A stretch of 64,000 nt of DNA from Amorphophallus konjac (Eukaryota > Streptophyta > Magnoliopsida > Alismatales > Araceae), in assembly GCA_022559845.1 (NCBI GenBank), contig CM040123.1, positions 322,009,933-322,073,932 of the forward strand, in the 5' to 3' direction. Below, piece by piece: positions 22,554-34,593 of this stretch. Each line of letters begins with the position of its first letter. Within the stretch, counting starts at the first letter, position 1. Below the pieces are notes generated by a model. It saw only the letters and a list, made by a program, of their open reading frames with translations. It was not told where the DNA came from and did no database searches. The translations under genes were made by a program, and so were the position numbers.

Positions 22554-23935
22554 CTAGAGGACAAGATGATATGTGTGTGCATGTGGGCCAAAAATATGTT
22601 GGTGTTGCACATTATTGATTTTAACATTAATAATATGTGTGAGCCAGTTCTCTTCTTTAGGGGTCATGTAATGATCAATGGCCATTAATCTTTCAAGATC
22701 GGGGTGAAACCTCTGCCCAGTATCTATCCATTGGTCCCTTTGTCTTATATCTACCCACATGACTACCCCTTTAGTGACTATTTCCTTCACCGTAACTTGT
22801 TCAGGCACTGGTGGCTTATGAATAAGATCGGCATTATTAACCACATTCTCCTCAATAATAGCCTCATGCACATTAAGGGCACTATCTTCTTGATGGGAAG
22901 TCAAATCAAAGGTGAATATAGTTGGCATATCCCTCTCGGGTCCTAGAATGTCATATTGGAGAGGCTTAACTTTCAGGGGAATCGAATTGGAAGGAAGCAT
23001 GAGCCTAGAATCTAACTCATCCACTGATTCAAACTTTATGGGATATGGCTTAGGGGTCAGATCAAATGTTAAATTCTCTAATAAGGTCCCTTCATGACAC
23101 TCATCAATCAAATGAAAATTATCAATCAAATTTTTCAATGGTGGGATGGGTAGATTAAATGTAAACTTTTCCAACAAGGCCCCTTCATCATGTTCTTCAA
23201 GAGGTGGAGGATATTCAGAATTCGTCTTCATTAAATCAACAAGATTATTAACCACAAAGCAATTCTCCTCTTCATGTATATTCTCAAATGGGCTTTTGGT
23301 GTTTGGAGTGATACTCTCAAGTTCTTCCAGTGATGTCCCGTTATCAATATCTTCTATCAGAATGAGATTATCAGTTATATTCTCCATAAGTAGGGCATCT
23401 AAATGAGAGGTATATGTTTCACTCAAAGGCCCTTCACCATTCTCTTCCCCATGAGGGTTACAATTCAACATATCTGCAACGTCAACACTACTCTCTTCTT
23501 TATACTTTTCCTCACATGAGTTAATGATGACACTCTCCATATCAAAGTGTTCACATTGTTCTATCATAGGGAGAATGTTAATCAAAATTTTCGATTGTGG
23601 GACCGTTAGATGAAATGAGAAATCTTTCGATGCGGTCCTTTCATGATATTCTTTCAAGTGAGGAGGGTCACATTCCATTACTTTGTCATCATCATTTTCA
23701 GTTAGACAATCCTCTTTTCAACATTTTTCCTCAATTGGGCCATTGATATTCTCAATTTCATAATTTTGAATGGCACCATTTTTCACATCATCTAATTCAC
23801 CTCCCTACTTGATTTCAACCAACTCATTGTGGCTCTCCTCATAGATGGGTGTGGACTCCTTAATCAAATAAGCCATCTTACTAGTCACCCCAAATTCTCT
23901 TTGATATAATTCTTTCACAATTCCCTCATTAGGTC
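22554..23935 (-). pseudogene. Z internal protein, decayed, unrecognised
   Basis: A 374-codon open frame (23678-22554) continues upstream in the same frame to about 23935 with stops near 23718 and 23809. The product is acidic, rich in Glu, Asp, Asn and Ile, with repeated phrases: LLENLTFDL, LLEKFTFNL and LLMENITDN, each following a DE(C/H)HEG-type word. No catalytic motif is visible. By position it is part of the gag-derived region. L interrupts further upstream at 24030. Function unknown. Confidence 0.55.
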
Positions 23936-24025
23936 AAGAGTTTCATTCGACAGAGGAACCATGGGTTGTTGGCAAGAATAAATGTGCTGGGTAAATTGAG
24001 GGAATTGATCTTCAAGGTTTGCATC

Positions 24026-24030
24026 AAGGG
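24026..24030. repeat. Target-site duplication of L, left copy
   Basis: AAGGG; the identical right copy is at 27103-27107. Confidence 0.9.
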
Positions 24031-25480
24031 TGTCACGCCCCGAGCGCGGAAGATACCCGGAGATGCGCGACGTGTCTATATCAATCATGTCAATCAGAGT
24101 GGTCGTGTATTCGACGCAAAGATAGAGATGCGTAAAATAGCAAGATAACCCAATCCTTTATTTCATAATGGATAGACTATTACAAATCCAATACTCTGTT
24201 TAATAAAAAGGAAAAGAATACATAGTTGACTCAAGAAACTATAGAAAAGACTAGATGACACTTGGAGAATCTCTATCTCTTTCACTCTTGATCATTCCCA
24301 TCCGATTGACTTCCATCGTCGTCGGACTTACCTGAAACGTAAAAAGGGACAAACGGAATGAGCGAACGCTCAGTAGGAAATTATATCTCAAGTACTAGCA
24401 AGGGGTTTAAGTAATTACATTTTCATGAATGCAATAAAGCTATGCATGCTCGCATGAAACGACAAGATAGAGAGAATGTAATATCAAGGAAATAAGATAA
24501 ACTTACCATGAACTTTCAACAAGATAACAAGTTTATTCAAGATATTCAAGCAAGTACAATTATCGAGTCATGTCAAGAACTTTGGCTATCATGTATCAAG
24601 CAAGTAAATTACCCTCTTTCGGGCCACGCATTTCATGTAAAGTCAAGTACGATTCAAGTACAAGATGTGTGTGGAATGTCCAATCAAGCAAGTCAAGTAC
24701 TCGGTATAATGCCAGATACCTTATCATTTTAACTCCCATGGGCACAAGTACTTTCGGGTGCTCCTCCCAGGACCAGATCGGGCCCTATATGCGCAGGCAT
24801 TTATCATGTGTTTTGACATCCACTCTTGTTTATAGCCAACATAGAATTTCAATAATCAAGCTTGTAGACACGTATGACAACTTTGATAGAATAGAGTCCA
24901 AAATATGACAAAGGACATAGAATGGCGATAATAACGGTATAATCACGATATCGATAAAACTAGGTAGAATATGATTCCCTTAACTTGGGTACCTTGACAA
25001 ATCAGTATGGACATTCTTTATATAGAATTGAGGTCCACATGAACAGTATATCAAAGGTAAGATACCCTCATTCTTATCATAGAATTGAGGTTTACTAGAA
25101 CGACATGATATGGCATGATATCATCATCCCATTAAGAATTTCTTATGATATACTCTTTGTATAATCATAAGGGCCGGTATACCATGTTTCTTTAGAGTGA
25201 CATGGCATCAATGGTGTAATGGGTTTTTAGGGTACAACCAGCTCAGTCGGCCTTGAGGGAATCCAAGGCTACGAGGAGTCTTACGGAGGTCTCTATGACT
25301 AACTCGCTAGTCCAAAGGAACGGAATGTCCAATGGAGAGCTTGTATGTCAATGAGAGTTGAGTGTGATCGATAAATCAACATGAAACGTGGGACTATACT
25401 CACGGAGTGGAGAATAGTGCCGATATATATATATTATGATATATAAAACCATCGGTTAGCAAATCAGTTTATAGTAAAAT

Positions 25481-25852
25481 AACGACTTAGGTCAAGTCGT
25501 TTCTAAAGTAATTAACGCCTAACAGAAGGGCGTTTACATATGGTCCGTTTTGCAGAATTTTCAATAATTCAATAATTTATCTAAGACACGCCTTCGGCAG
25601 GGGCGTTTCTTCAAGAGTTGACGACTACAGTAGCAGGCGTCTTTTTATTTACAATATTTTCAGAACATATTTATTTTCAGAAATTATCAAAAAAGCGCCC
25701 TTGGCAGGGGCGTTAATCATTAAATTCTTATTTTCACAGAATATATATTCCAGGATTTTAACAGATACGCGCCCTAGTAAGGGGCGTTTCTTTTTAATTC
25801 ACGCCCTGTGATGGGGCGTTACCACATGGAAAACGACCTAGTCTAGGTCGTG
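25481..25852. repeat. 21-nt palindromic modules in L, cluster 1
   Basis: Units include 25481-25501, 25514-25534, 25587-25607, 25694-25714, 25767-25787, 25800-25820 and 25832-25852, plus a 22-nt form near 25619. Arms are AACGCCC or AACGACC paired with GGGCGTT or GGTCGTT, with a 7-base centre that varies. Confidence 0.85.
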
Positions 25853-26066
25853 AATTCAAGAAATATCAGGAATTTACATGATTAGCAAGATTTGCACGAT
25901 AATCAAGGATAACAATCATATAGTCATGACAGGAAAATTGGCAGGAATTCAGATGCAGTATATCAGATTTGATGTTTCATGTTTATTGACTTTTAACCGT
26001 TAACAATTATTGATTTGATTTCATGTAATTGCATGGATAATCAGTTCTTAAGATTTACATGAAATT

Positions 26067-26153
26067 AACGCCTGTGTACAGGGCGTCAAATATGAAATTG
26101 ACGACCTGGGCAGGGTCGTGTCTTGTAAATTAGCGCCCTGGACAGGGGCGTCT
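26067..26153. repeat. 21-nt palindromic modules in L, cluster 2
   Basis: There are three units, at about 26067, 26100 and 26132. They have the form AACGCCT-N7-GGGCGTC, GACGACC-N7-GGTCGTG and AGCGCCC-N7-GGGCGTC. Confidence 0.85.
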
Positions 26154-26599
26154 CTTTCAAAATATTGCAGAAACATAATAAAACCATATTAAACTGTATG
26201 CATGTCATGTCAATACGTATATAAGTCTTGTCTTAATTTATTTGGGCTACAGTAACTTGAGAAAATCCTACCTTAAGAGTTGATTTGGAGATGACCGTGA
26301 GGGATTTGTAAGAATCAATGATGCTGCAGACGTTGGATGAATCCTACAGAGGATAGATTGAAGATATTAGTTTCCTTGAAATCCATGGACTGTAGGTAGA
26401 GGAAGGGGTACTTACACACGGATGAAGAACTCTTGTTCCTCAAACGCCCGAGCCTCTTAACCTGTTAATAAGAGAAGAAGAATAATCAATATTCTTCATG
26501 CGACTGTAAACAGAAGAAGAAAAAAAAATAGAAGAACATATGTTCTTCACGTACCTGCAGCAGTAGTTCGTCCAAATAGTTTTAGGGTTGGCCGAACGA

Positions 26600-26611
26600 G
26601 AGTTTTTATAG
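26600..26611 (-). promoter_or_regulatory. TATA box of solo LTR L
   Basis: The minus strand reads CCTATAAAAACTC, supporting minus orientation of the LTR. Confidence 0.5.
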
Positions 26612-26753
26612 GATTTTGGGTGTCCTATTAGGGTTAGTGATTGTGTGGAAGCAATACTTCTATGATAGAGTCATTACCACGTTTGAACTCTTTCTAATAC
26701 TTATCACTTACCCTGGATAAGTTCTGGGTTCGAACGGTTCACGAACTGAATTA

Positions 26754-26988
26754 ACGCCTTAGGTAAGGGCGTCGATTCTTTAATTAACGACCTAGTTCAG
26801 GTCGTTTCTTAAGAAACGTCTTGGATAAGGGCGTTCCTTGTTTTTGAAACACGCCCCATATATGGGCGTTTCGCTTACTTGCCTATTTGGTCGTGAGAGT
26901 TGACGACCGCACGTGTGGGCGTCCTTTCTTTAGTCACGCCTTTGATAGAGGCGTTTCTTTTTGAATTAACGCCCTAATAAGAGGCGTT
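26754..26988. repeat. 21-nt palindromic modules in L, cluster 3
   Basis: There are seven units between 26754 and 26988. Six are exactly 21 nt and one (near 26900) is 22 nt. One has an ATATAT-rich centre, CACGCCC-CATATAT-GGGCGTT. Confidence 0.85.
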
Positions 26989-27102
26989 ATTTTAATTTTG
27001 TTTTACTTCATCTAATTAACCCTATTCTTATTATCTGTATTACTACTGTAATATATATATGTTTTAATTTATTTCAAATATTCATTTATCAGGGTTGCTA
27101 CA

Positions 27103-27107
27103 AAGGG
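27103..27107. repeat. Target-site duplication of L, right copy
   Basis: AAGGG, identical to 24026-24030. Confidence 0.9.
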
Positions 27108-27212
27108 GGTTAGGCAATTAGTCCATCAACAATTCATATGTGGCGCTTGTGAGTTAGTACAATTTGGTTTGGAGAGAGCTAATGGCTTGTTGATTAGTCA
27201 AGATGATTTGAG

Positions 27213-27812
27213 TCAATTGGTTGAATTTTTCTTCATTGTTGGGACCATTGTATGGAGGGGTAAAATGGATGTGTTGAGGATCGTATTGATAAGGATAGTC
27301 TTCTGATGGATAATGAGATGATGGGAAGCATGTGTCATGCTCTCCATATTGGTTTTGATCAAATTGGGTTTAAAATTTTGGCTCGGGAGGGCATGGAGCT
27401 TGATATTGAGGATTTTCCCAAGAGAACTGTTTTGATCTCCCCACTTAAAGATAGGAGTGCAAGAAGGTGTTGGGAGGTTTTGGCATGTTGAAGCTTGTTC
27501 CTGAGGGAGGAATGGCATATGGTCCCCTAAATAAGATTGAGCAAATTGGTCCTAATTTTGGGGAGGATAAGGATATTGGGCTGCCATGGGTGTGGAGTTC
27601 TCTTGTTGGGCTGACCAAGGATATGTGCTTTCATTGAGGGTCGGGTAAGATTGGGTGAAAGATGGATATTGGGTCGGGTACTCACCTACATAATGGGCTG
27701 GCCGGGCCCATGTGTGATCATCTTGAAAGGTAGGTGGTGTAAAAGAGCTTGGGTCCATTGTAATGAGTTTATTTTGAGTCAAGCAATTAGTTTGATTAAA
27801 AACCCGATCCAC
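27213..27812 (-). pseudogene. Z gag-like N-terminal fragment
   Basis: Two minus-strand pieces (27812-27552, then 27518-27213) are rich in Tyr, Pro, Gln and Ser, with words such as PAHYVGEYPTQYPSFTQ and FKWGDQN. Low-complexity Q/P/Y-rich stretches occur in Athila-like gag. It lies upstream of the decayed frame at 22554-23935 in the same transcript direction, separated by L. Only the location supports a gag assignment. Confidence 0.4.
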
Positions 27813-28941
27813 AGATATGATTTTTTTTTGGCTAACACTAACTAGGACGAAGAGAGAGAAGAGAAGGATTTTTTTTTATATAGACACAAACAAGTTAACA
27901 CACAAATTACGTAACGACCTAGATGTGACTTAAACCTACAAATGGGGTTTCACAAAATGACTAAAGTGTAATTTAAGTTTACCCTGAATATTTTCACTGG
28001 TGGGATAGTGGGAGGCTCCCCCTACTTTCGTAGGGACCTAATTAGAGATCCGCTAGCCCACTTAAGGCGTTTGCCGTCCAACCGTCTTATCTTAGGCACC
28101 GATTTCCACAAGAGGGTAAACCCAAATAGCACAAGAACCACAGTGTGAACCTAAGGCCATTGTCTATTAAATTTTATTTAAGGCTTAGGACATGCAAAGA
28201 TACAAGGTGAATGTGATTTGTGGGCTAAGGAAGGGTGATGAAATCTCCACCTTATCTTGCTTAGGGGTGTTGCCCTTAGAATATTTTTAGAATGAAATAC
28301 TCACCACAATTTCAAAACAAGGGGTTCTTATGCAATAATGCGTGCTCAAGATAAGATAAGTAGAACGTACCTTGCCCCTCGCGATCTCCAAAATGTAATG
28401 ACAAAATTTAAACAAGATAACGCTATTCTATATGATGCATGACCTAAGCATGGATGATGTGGTTTCTAATCTTGAGAGGGAGATTTTATTGAGTTCAAGT
28501 GATTTTTTTTGTGGCTCCTATCTAACCAACAATACAAAAGAAAACAAAGGAAGTGACACAAAATGAGAGGAGTTTAGGATACTTACTTGAAGCGCGATTC
28601 CTCATTATTTTTAACTCAATTCAAAGACTAAGGAAGGGGAGAACTTACCTCTGAATGTTTCTGATTTTTTTATTTTTTTCTGATTATTTTGATTTTCTTC
28701 TTAGACCTTCTGTGACACTTGTGACCTTATGCGATAATTATTTTCTCTGGAATTTCTAGATTGTAAGCCTTTGTACTTAGGCTTCAAGTTTCTGCAATAG
28801 ATTTTTTTGACAGATTTTTTTAGATTTTTAGGTTTGATTTATTTCTCTTTTTTTGGTTTCCTACAAAAACAAGAAAAATAAGATAGATTAGTACAAATAT
28901 ATACAAAATAGCAACAAAATTTTCAACTCAAAAAATCATAA
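27813..28941 (-). other. Z leader region, no gene seen
   Basis: This AT-rich region lies between the primer site and the gag-like fragment, with poly-T runs (near 27829, 27869, 28503 and 28668). I see no coding or RNA signal. Confidence 0.5.
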
Positions 28942-28962
28942 CCCTTTCCGGCAACGACGCCA
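28942..28962 (-). promoter_or_regulatory. Z primer-binding site
   Basis: The minus strand reads TGGCGTCGTTGCCGGAAAGG, close to the TGGCGCCGTTGCCGGGG form standard in Athila-like elements. It fixes the minus orientation. Confidence 0.85.
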
Positions 28963-28974
28963 AAACGATAGATC

Positions 28975-30855
28975 GCGGAGCTCATCGTTAAAAGCACCAT
29001 GCACTCAATTTTAAAAATTTCGTACTCTCACAATAAAATTAAGATTTTGATTATATAGTGGAGAATACGGGTTAATCCGACGAGGAGGCTATATTTTTTT
29101 TAAGGTTGAAAATATTATTTCTGTTTTATTTTTTTTTAAAAAAAAAGTTATTGGAATGATTTTTTTTATGGGAAACAACTAGAATAGCGCAAGATTAAAA
29201 TCTATCTAAAGAAACTTGGAGGGGCAAAGGAGAGAAAAAGGGAGAGAGGGAGAGAGAGAGCCAAGAATCTAGAGGGACAATGGCACTAACTATTTCTTAA
29301 TGCTTCAAAATAAATGGTTACAATGGGTAGATGTTCAAGAAAATAACAAAAAAATACAATACTTGAAACAAAATATCACTAAAAATGCACATTAAAGAAC
29401 TAAGGAGGAGGGGATGTAGGAGAGAAAAGAGAGAGATGTAGGGAGAGAATGAAATAGAGGTGAAAGGGGTTAATGCGGTAAAAGAAAAAAAAGAAATTTA
29501 TGGTGTGAAGTGTGTGAGAAGTGAGATAGAGAGAAAGATCGAGAGGGTGGAGAGAGAGAGAGAATGAGAGTGTGTGTTAGAGAGAGAAAGAGAGAGGGAC
29601 GGAGGGGGAGAACGGTGAGAGGAGGAGGTGTGTGCGTGTAGGGTGTGTGCCTGTGGTGAAGAGGAAGAGAGGGAGCAGGGTGGCAATGGAGAGAGGAGAA
29701 GAGAGGGAGGTAAAAGAGAAGAAGAGGAGGCGACCAACAAAGGAGGAGAGAGAGCGAGAGCGGGAGGGAGTCGACGCCGTGGTGCGGTGCAAGCGTGTGC
29801 TTGAGTTGTAGAGAGAAAGAGAGAGAGTGAATGGGGGAGAATAGAGGAGAAGGGAAAGAGTGAGAGGGGTTGCATAGTGAGTGTAGCAGGGAGAAAGGAG
29901 TGGGGAGACTGTGTGCGTTGTGTGTGAAGAAAACAGAAAGAGAGAGAGAGGGAGAGAAAGGTGAGACGAGAGGGAGATGGGGGGAGAAGTAAGGAGCAGT
30001 CGTGGTGCAGAGAAAAAGGAAAGAGGGGGAGAGAAAGGTGAGAGGAGGAGGTGGAGAGAGGGAGGGCTTGGCGATGGTGAGAAGTGAAGAGAAGAGAGAC
30101 AAAGAGGGGGGACAGAGGCGCAACCGCTTCAGCTGGCGGTGCCCCTATTCAAAACAGGGGTGTCGGCCAGCAGGTCAGGGGAGGTGAAAGGGAAGGGGAA
30201 GGAAGAAGAAGAAGAAGAAGCCCGGAGGGGAAGAGAGGAAAGGGAGAGAAGAAGGAGAGAGGGGAAGAGGAGAAGGAGAGAAGAAGACTAGAGAGGAGGG
30301 GGGAGACTCTCTCCGGAGGGGGGAGAAGACAAGGTTCTTGTAGGGGCCATGGTGCCCATGTCGCTGCTGCCATGTGCATGCTGCCATCGCTTCTTCCCCA
30401 TGCATGCCTCGCATGCTGCCGTAGCGTCCTGCATGCCCGTGCCGCTAGGTTGCCTGCCATCGCTGCTATGGTGTTCACGGGTTTCCCATGCTAGTTTGCC
30501 ACTACCGGCTCTGCCAAAAGCTATGTTCGACAACTCCCCATGTGATCCTAAGATGCTACTACTGCTGCCTGGATCTCGCCGGCTCCATATATGATTTGCC
30601 AAAGGGAGAAGAGCGACCATGAGATTCGCACACGCTGGGGTAGGGGAATCACAGTTCACATGGTTGAAAAAAATGAAAAAAATTATGTAAAGGCCCCTCA
30701 ACTAAGTTTGATTAATGAAAATGTCCTTTATCACTTATCCTCCGATTTTGTTCATGAATTTTTGTAGAAACCACTTTTAGAAAAAATTCTAATGATTTCG
30801 TTAAAATGCAATTCTCTTATTTTAAAGGTGTCTCAAGTCTCATTAATTATAGAAA
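28975..30855 (-). repeat. Z 5' LTR, first part, with long GA-rich tract
   Basis: The exact left edge is uncertain. 29220-30110 is strongly GA-rich (AGAGAG runs). Long minus-strand frames there are low-complexity Ser/Pro/Leu and rejected as genes. From 30139 the sequence matches 20494-21230. V is inserted at 30855/30856, and the LTR ends at 38127-38247. Confidence 0.7.
30851..30855. repeat. Target-site duplication of V, left copy
   Basis: AGAAA, identical to 38127-38131. The empty site with one AGAAA is preserved in the other Z LTR near 21230. Confidence 0.95.
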
Positions 30856-33019
30856 TGATGTGACACCACCTTGGGGTGATAGCCACAAGGCCAATGCTCC
30901 TTGGACCTACGTATGCAAGCACAACCACAAGGCTAAGAAGCCTACGCAAGCGGACACTCGTATGGCGCGCACACTCAACCCGGGGGTGACTCGGGGATGC
31001 CGAGTCGAGGAAGTGGGACAAGACCCTTGCTAGTAGAGGGCTAGCAGAGTCCAAGGTAAACCTCCCATTGGGGTACGGATTCCCAACTCAATGAGTCGGC
31101 AATGGCCAAAGGGCACGGGTTCACTCACTCACATCCACGGCGATCGCACGAAGGCTGTGGAGCCTTGGGACCGGGCACTCTCTCCCTTAACAGGCGGCTC
31201 AATTGGAGAATATTAAATGAACAAGCACTATTGGGAGCAAGGGACGAGAGTTTACCGAGCCGGTTTGAAGAAACCGGCTCCGGTTGGAGACGTGGGCGAG
31301 CGGGGAAGCGTGGGCTACCAGCACGCCGCGTCGATGACGCTTCAGCTGCTGACCTGCTAGTACAAGCACTACGCCCTCACAGAGGGGTTGGACTAAGGGT
31401 GGGTAACTATATTACAATCAAAATGTACCTCCACGCAGGGAGGGGCGGTCAGCCGGCCAGGCGGGATGGGGGAAAAACTAAGCTAGAAGCCGAATTGCCG
31501 AGCTCCCCGGTTCTGCCAGCTTCAGGAACAGCTGGATAGATAGTCACTGTTGGTGCTGCCACGGGCTCTCCCGAACTCTTTTGTTGACGAAACCAGCGCC
31601 AAAATATCTTGGGTTGGCCCAGGAGGACGTCAGAAGTTTTGGGGATTTTCTCATTGGTGGCGACGATCAGGGCAGGGTCGTGAACAGGGCTGTTTGACTC
31701 CGGATCTGGTAGCTTCTGAGTCGCTGCAGCTGGTAGACGAGGCCACCACGGAGGCTCCCGAGCTCTGTTGGATTCATGGTCAAGTCCTCTTAAAACGGAT
31801 ACCCACGGGAGTATCGGTGGATGTCGGAGCAGCCGGCGGGACCATGAACAGTAGCCGGGTATCAGATCAGTCCCTGAGGGAACTGATCCAGCGCACCCTA
31901 GGGAGAAAATTTGGAACTTATAGTTCTGGGATCCAAATGGGGCCCTGCTTCTTGGTGATGGAAGAGGACTCGTAGGGGAAGTCTTCAGCCAAGCGCAGCT
32001 CCAAGATCTTGAGGGTGATGGTCGGGGCATCCTCTGCAAGCCACGGTTGGGTGCCTGCCAGGGAGGAACTACGCAGTCTAGGGAGATCGGCTCCTCTGGG
32101 CAGCCCCGAAGTCGGTTGATGGTGAGACCACCTTCGTTGGAAAGTTGACTGGACAAAGATTCTGAAGATATATAGTGCACCTCCCTAAGCCTCACGATGA
32201 TGCCGTGGCACTCTCTGCAATCTTCTAGTACTCTGCTACCTGCGACCTAGAGCTGGGGCTGATTGGGAGTGGGGGTAAGAGAGGGGAGAATGGGAAAGGG
32301 AGGTTGATGGCTAGGGGGGTGCGACCTAGATGGTAAGGGGGTGATGGGGAAGGGAGGGAAATAGCTAGCAAGGGGAGAGAAATTCAAATTTGACCTAGGG
32401 TTTGAGCCCCTTCAGCCTTGGGGAGATGGAAGGGTGCTTGGGAAAGGGTAGTTGGTGGTTGGTGGTTGGAGGGTGGAGTAGGGAGTGGTGAATGCTACCT
32501 TGGGGTTGGAGGAGAATTGAATGGATGTATGGGGAAGGGGGGAGAGGTCTTAATGAGAGGTGAATGGGGAGGAGAGAGAGAAGTTTTAAAATTTAGGGGT
32601 GGGGGAAGAGAGAGAGAGGGGTAACCCTCTTAGAGAGAGAGAGAGATATGAGAGAGAGGGAGGGGAGATAAAATTCCAAGGGGATCATGAAAGGTTACAA
32701 ATGAGAGAGGGGAGGGGGCTATTTATAGACTCCATATTTTTCCTAGGACCAAATTGACCCGGGCAAACCAACAATTGACCAGCTCTATCCAAGTGGGGGT
32801 GCCCATGGGCTTATCCCATTGAATTGGGCCCATTATCCAGCCTAGACAATCTAATGACACTTAACTTAGGTAAATAACCCTTATACCTAGGTACTAGACT
32901 CAAATAAAAAGAAAATTACAATGATATGACTAAAAAATAAATGACTAGATCATGTCGGACACCTCCGGGAGTGAGGAGAAGGGCAGTGAGTTCTGAAACG
33001 GATGATGATGACCCCATGT
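30856..33019 (-). repeat. V 3' LTR (left)
   Basis: This 2164-base repeat of 35933-38126 holds GA microsatellites, and a minus-strand TATA box at 32719-32728. The inner end reads CCATGT against CCATCA in the partner. The 145-codon frame at 31102-31539 recurs in the other LTR as a copy and is not called a gene. Confidence 0.92.
32719..32728 (-). promoter_or_regulatory. TATA box of V left LTR
   Basis: CTATAAATAG on the minus strand; the same at 37805-37814 in the right LTR. Confidence 0.65.
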
Positions 33020-33054
33020 TACTCCCGGGGTGCGGAGAACTCGACTCCGTCGAG

Positions 33055-34581
33055 TTAGAGTCCTTCCCTCCTTGGAGGGTGTAGAAGTGGTGCCGCCCAC
33101 AAGTCTTTCGAAGGAATCCGAACCTTCCACCTAGCGAGGTAGCGTCCGCACACCTTGCTCCGAGTGATGATTACATGTTCATCCAATATTCTCTCAAGTT
33201 GATTACGTCGGGCTCTCCGGGCTGACGGTGCTCTCATGGCGGGAGGGGTGGGTGCTCTCTCAAGGGAGGAAGGGGGCTTGATATCCTCACTAGGTGCCAC
33301 CGTGGGACCCTTGTGTGGCACAAGGCCTTCCACATTGAAACTGAAGCTAACTCCGTATCCCTTGAGGAGGCCTAACTCATAAGCAGTGGTGCTAATGCAC
33401 CTCAAAACCTGGAAGGGATTAATCCCACAAAACCTCAGTCTTGAGTAGTCTCTATATGAGAGCCTCTCATTCCTCACCATCCCGGAATCACCCATTTGGA
33501 TTTCTTGGGGGCGCCGGTGTGAGTCGGCCTGCCTTTTGTAAATTTCATGGCTCTTGTTGATGTGCTTGCAAAGGTTATCATGTAATTTTGTGAATGCTGA
33601 CCTTCTAGTGGTTATAGGTGGACCTGGACAACCAAAAGTAGACCAACCATGCATGAGGTGTTTTTCGGGCTTGTGAGATGTGGGAGGTCCTGGGCATCCA
33701 AAGGTGGATCTTGCTTGCTCATGCTTCCTATCGAGGTAGGTGAAGACTGAGGGACCGGGGCATCCAAACTTGGCCCTATTATGCATAAGTTCTCTACTCA
33801 AGGTTGGAGGACCGAGGCATCCAAATATGATCCTATCATGCGTAAGACCAATGACGAATGGGGGAGGGCCGTTACACCCAAATATAGACCACTTATGCTT
33901 CCGACTTGACATGTGGGTGTCATGAATGAAAGGACCCGACTTACTATTCATGCCAAGTGGTGTGAGGTGCCAAGACATTTGTATTTCTTCTCCAAAGATG
34001 ACTTCCATGTGTGGGGTTGTGGGATGGCCTTTGAAATTCCATTTGAAAGGATCGAAGGGATCTAGGATGATGGACATCATGAAGAGAGGCACTTCCTTAA
34101 TCCCTATGTGTATATTGCCCAAAGTCATGGCTCTCATGGTGTAATCCGAGTCTAGGAAGGGGTGGGTTTGATCCATCATGGTGGGTTGGGGTAGGGAAAG
34201 GTGGGTGGTGGGTAAGGTGGTTGGGTCATATGGGTTCCTTGGCTCCCATTGGAAGGGATCAAAGGGATCATGGAAAGGGTTACTAAGGGAGAACTCTATA
34301 TCCTTAGGGTCCTCTAAAGGTGGTGGATCTTCCCCCTTTGATGAAGTAATTAGGCCGTAGTCTTTGGTGGGTGGGTTGTCCATGAGGGGATGATTTGACT
34401 TTCTACCCCAGATAAGAAGCTCCAAATTGAGGAGAAGGTCGGGCTCATCGGGTGTGGGGAGGAATAGTAGAAGGTCGCTAGTGTAGCAACCAATGGTGCA
34501 AATTGAGGTGATAGACCCGACACAAACGTGTAGGAGGTCAAGGCACTTAGATTGGTTAGTCACCATGGTCAACATGCTCAT
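33055..34581 (-). CDS. V second protein: FGCxGPP repeats and chromodomain-like tail
   Basis: The frame is 508 codons and uninterrupted. In the same frame, one stop (about 34594) separates it from a proline-rich upstream part (35349-34594). The middle of the protein has two DPFDPFxW words, then five degenerate repeats of about 20-27 residues, each with FGCxGP(P/S). The C-terminal 60 residues contain ILDEHVIITRSK and YLARWKVRIPSKDLW, resembling the chromodomain-type ends (ILD-x3-I-x-TR...YLVRWKGRP-x5-W) of plant chromovirus integrases. No integrase core precedes it. Likely role, by inference: targeting of particles to chromatin. The repeat region is unrecognised. Confidence 0.6.
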   Translation of the reverse strand: MSMLTMVTNQSKCLDLLHVCVGSITSICTIGCYTSDLLLFLPTPDEPDLLLNLELLIWGRKSNHPLMDNPPTKDYGLITSSKGEDPPPLEDPKDIEFSLSNPFHDPFDPFQWEPRNPYDPTTLPTTHLSLPQPTMMDQTHPFLDSDYTMRAMTLGNIHIGIKEVPLFMMSIILDPFDPFKWNFKGHPTTPHMEVIFGEEIQMSWHLTPLGMNSKSGPFIHDTHMSSRKHKWSIFGCNGPPPFVIGLTHDRIIFGCLGPPTLSRELMHNRAKFGCPGPSVFTYLDRKHEQARSTFGCPGPPTSHKPEKHLMHGWSTFGCPGPPITTRRSAFTKLHDNLCKHINKSHEIYKRQADSHRRPQEIQMGDSGMVRNERLSYRDYSRLRFCGINPFQVLRCISTTAYELGLLKGYGVSFSFNVEGLVPHKGPTVAPSEDIKPPSSLERAPTPPAMRAPSARRARRNQLERILDEHVIITRSKVCGRYLARWKVRIPSKDLWAAPLLHPPRREGL

Positions 34582-34593
34582 GACTTCGATTTG

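Larger units (their letters stand above)
24031..27102 (-). mobile_element. L: solo LTR of a Tekay-like element
   Basis: A single 3072-base LTR (plus strand TGTCACGCCCC to GTTGCTACA) sits between perfect AAGGG duplications with no internal domain. This is the usual product of recombination between two LTRs. The minus-strand end GGGGCGTGACA equals the end of the T LTR, so it is a related chromovirus read on the minus strand. It contains eighteen 21-nt palindromic modules. Confidence 0.92.

Noticed and set aside
25481..26988. CRISPR-like array
   Set aside because: Regular short palindromes superficially resemble repeats, but spacing between units is irregular, unit centres vary, and the context is a plant solo LTR with target duplications.
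29470..30123. 217-codon minus-strand ORF
   Set aside because: The translation of a long GA microsatellite region is nearly all Ser, Leu, Pro and His. Not a credible protein.
31102..31539. 145-codon plus-strand ORF repeated at 36179-36616
   Set aside because: It lies inside the V LTRs and on the opposite strand to V. The repetition is due to LTR identity.
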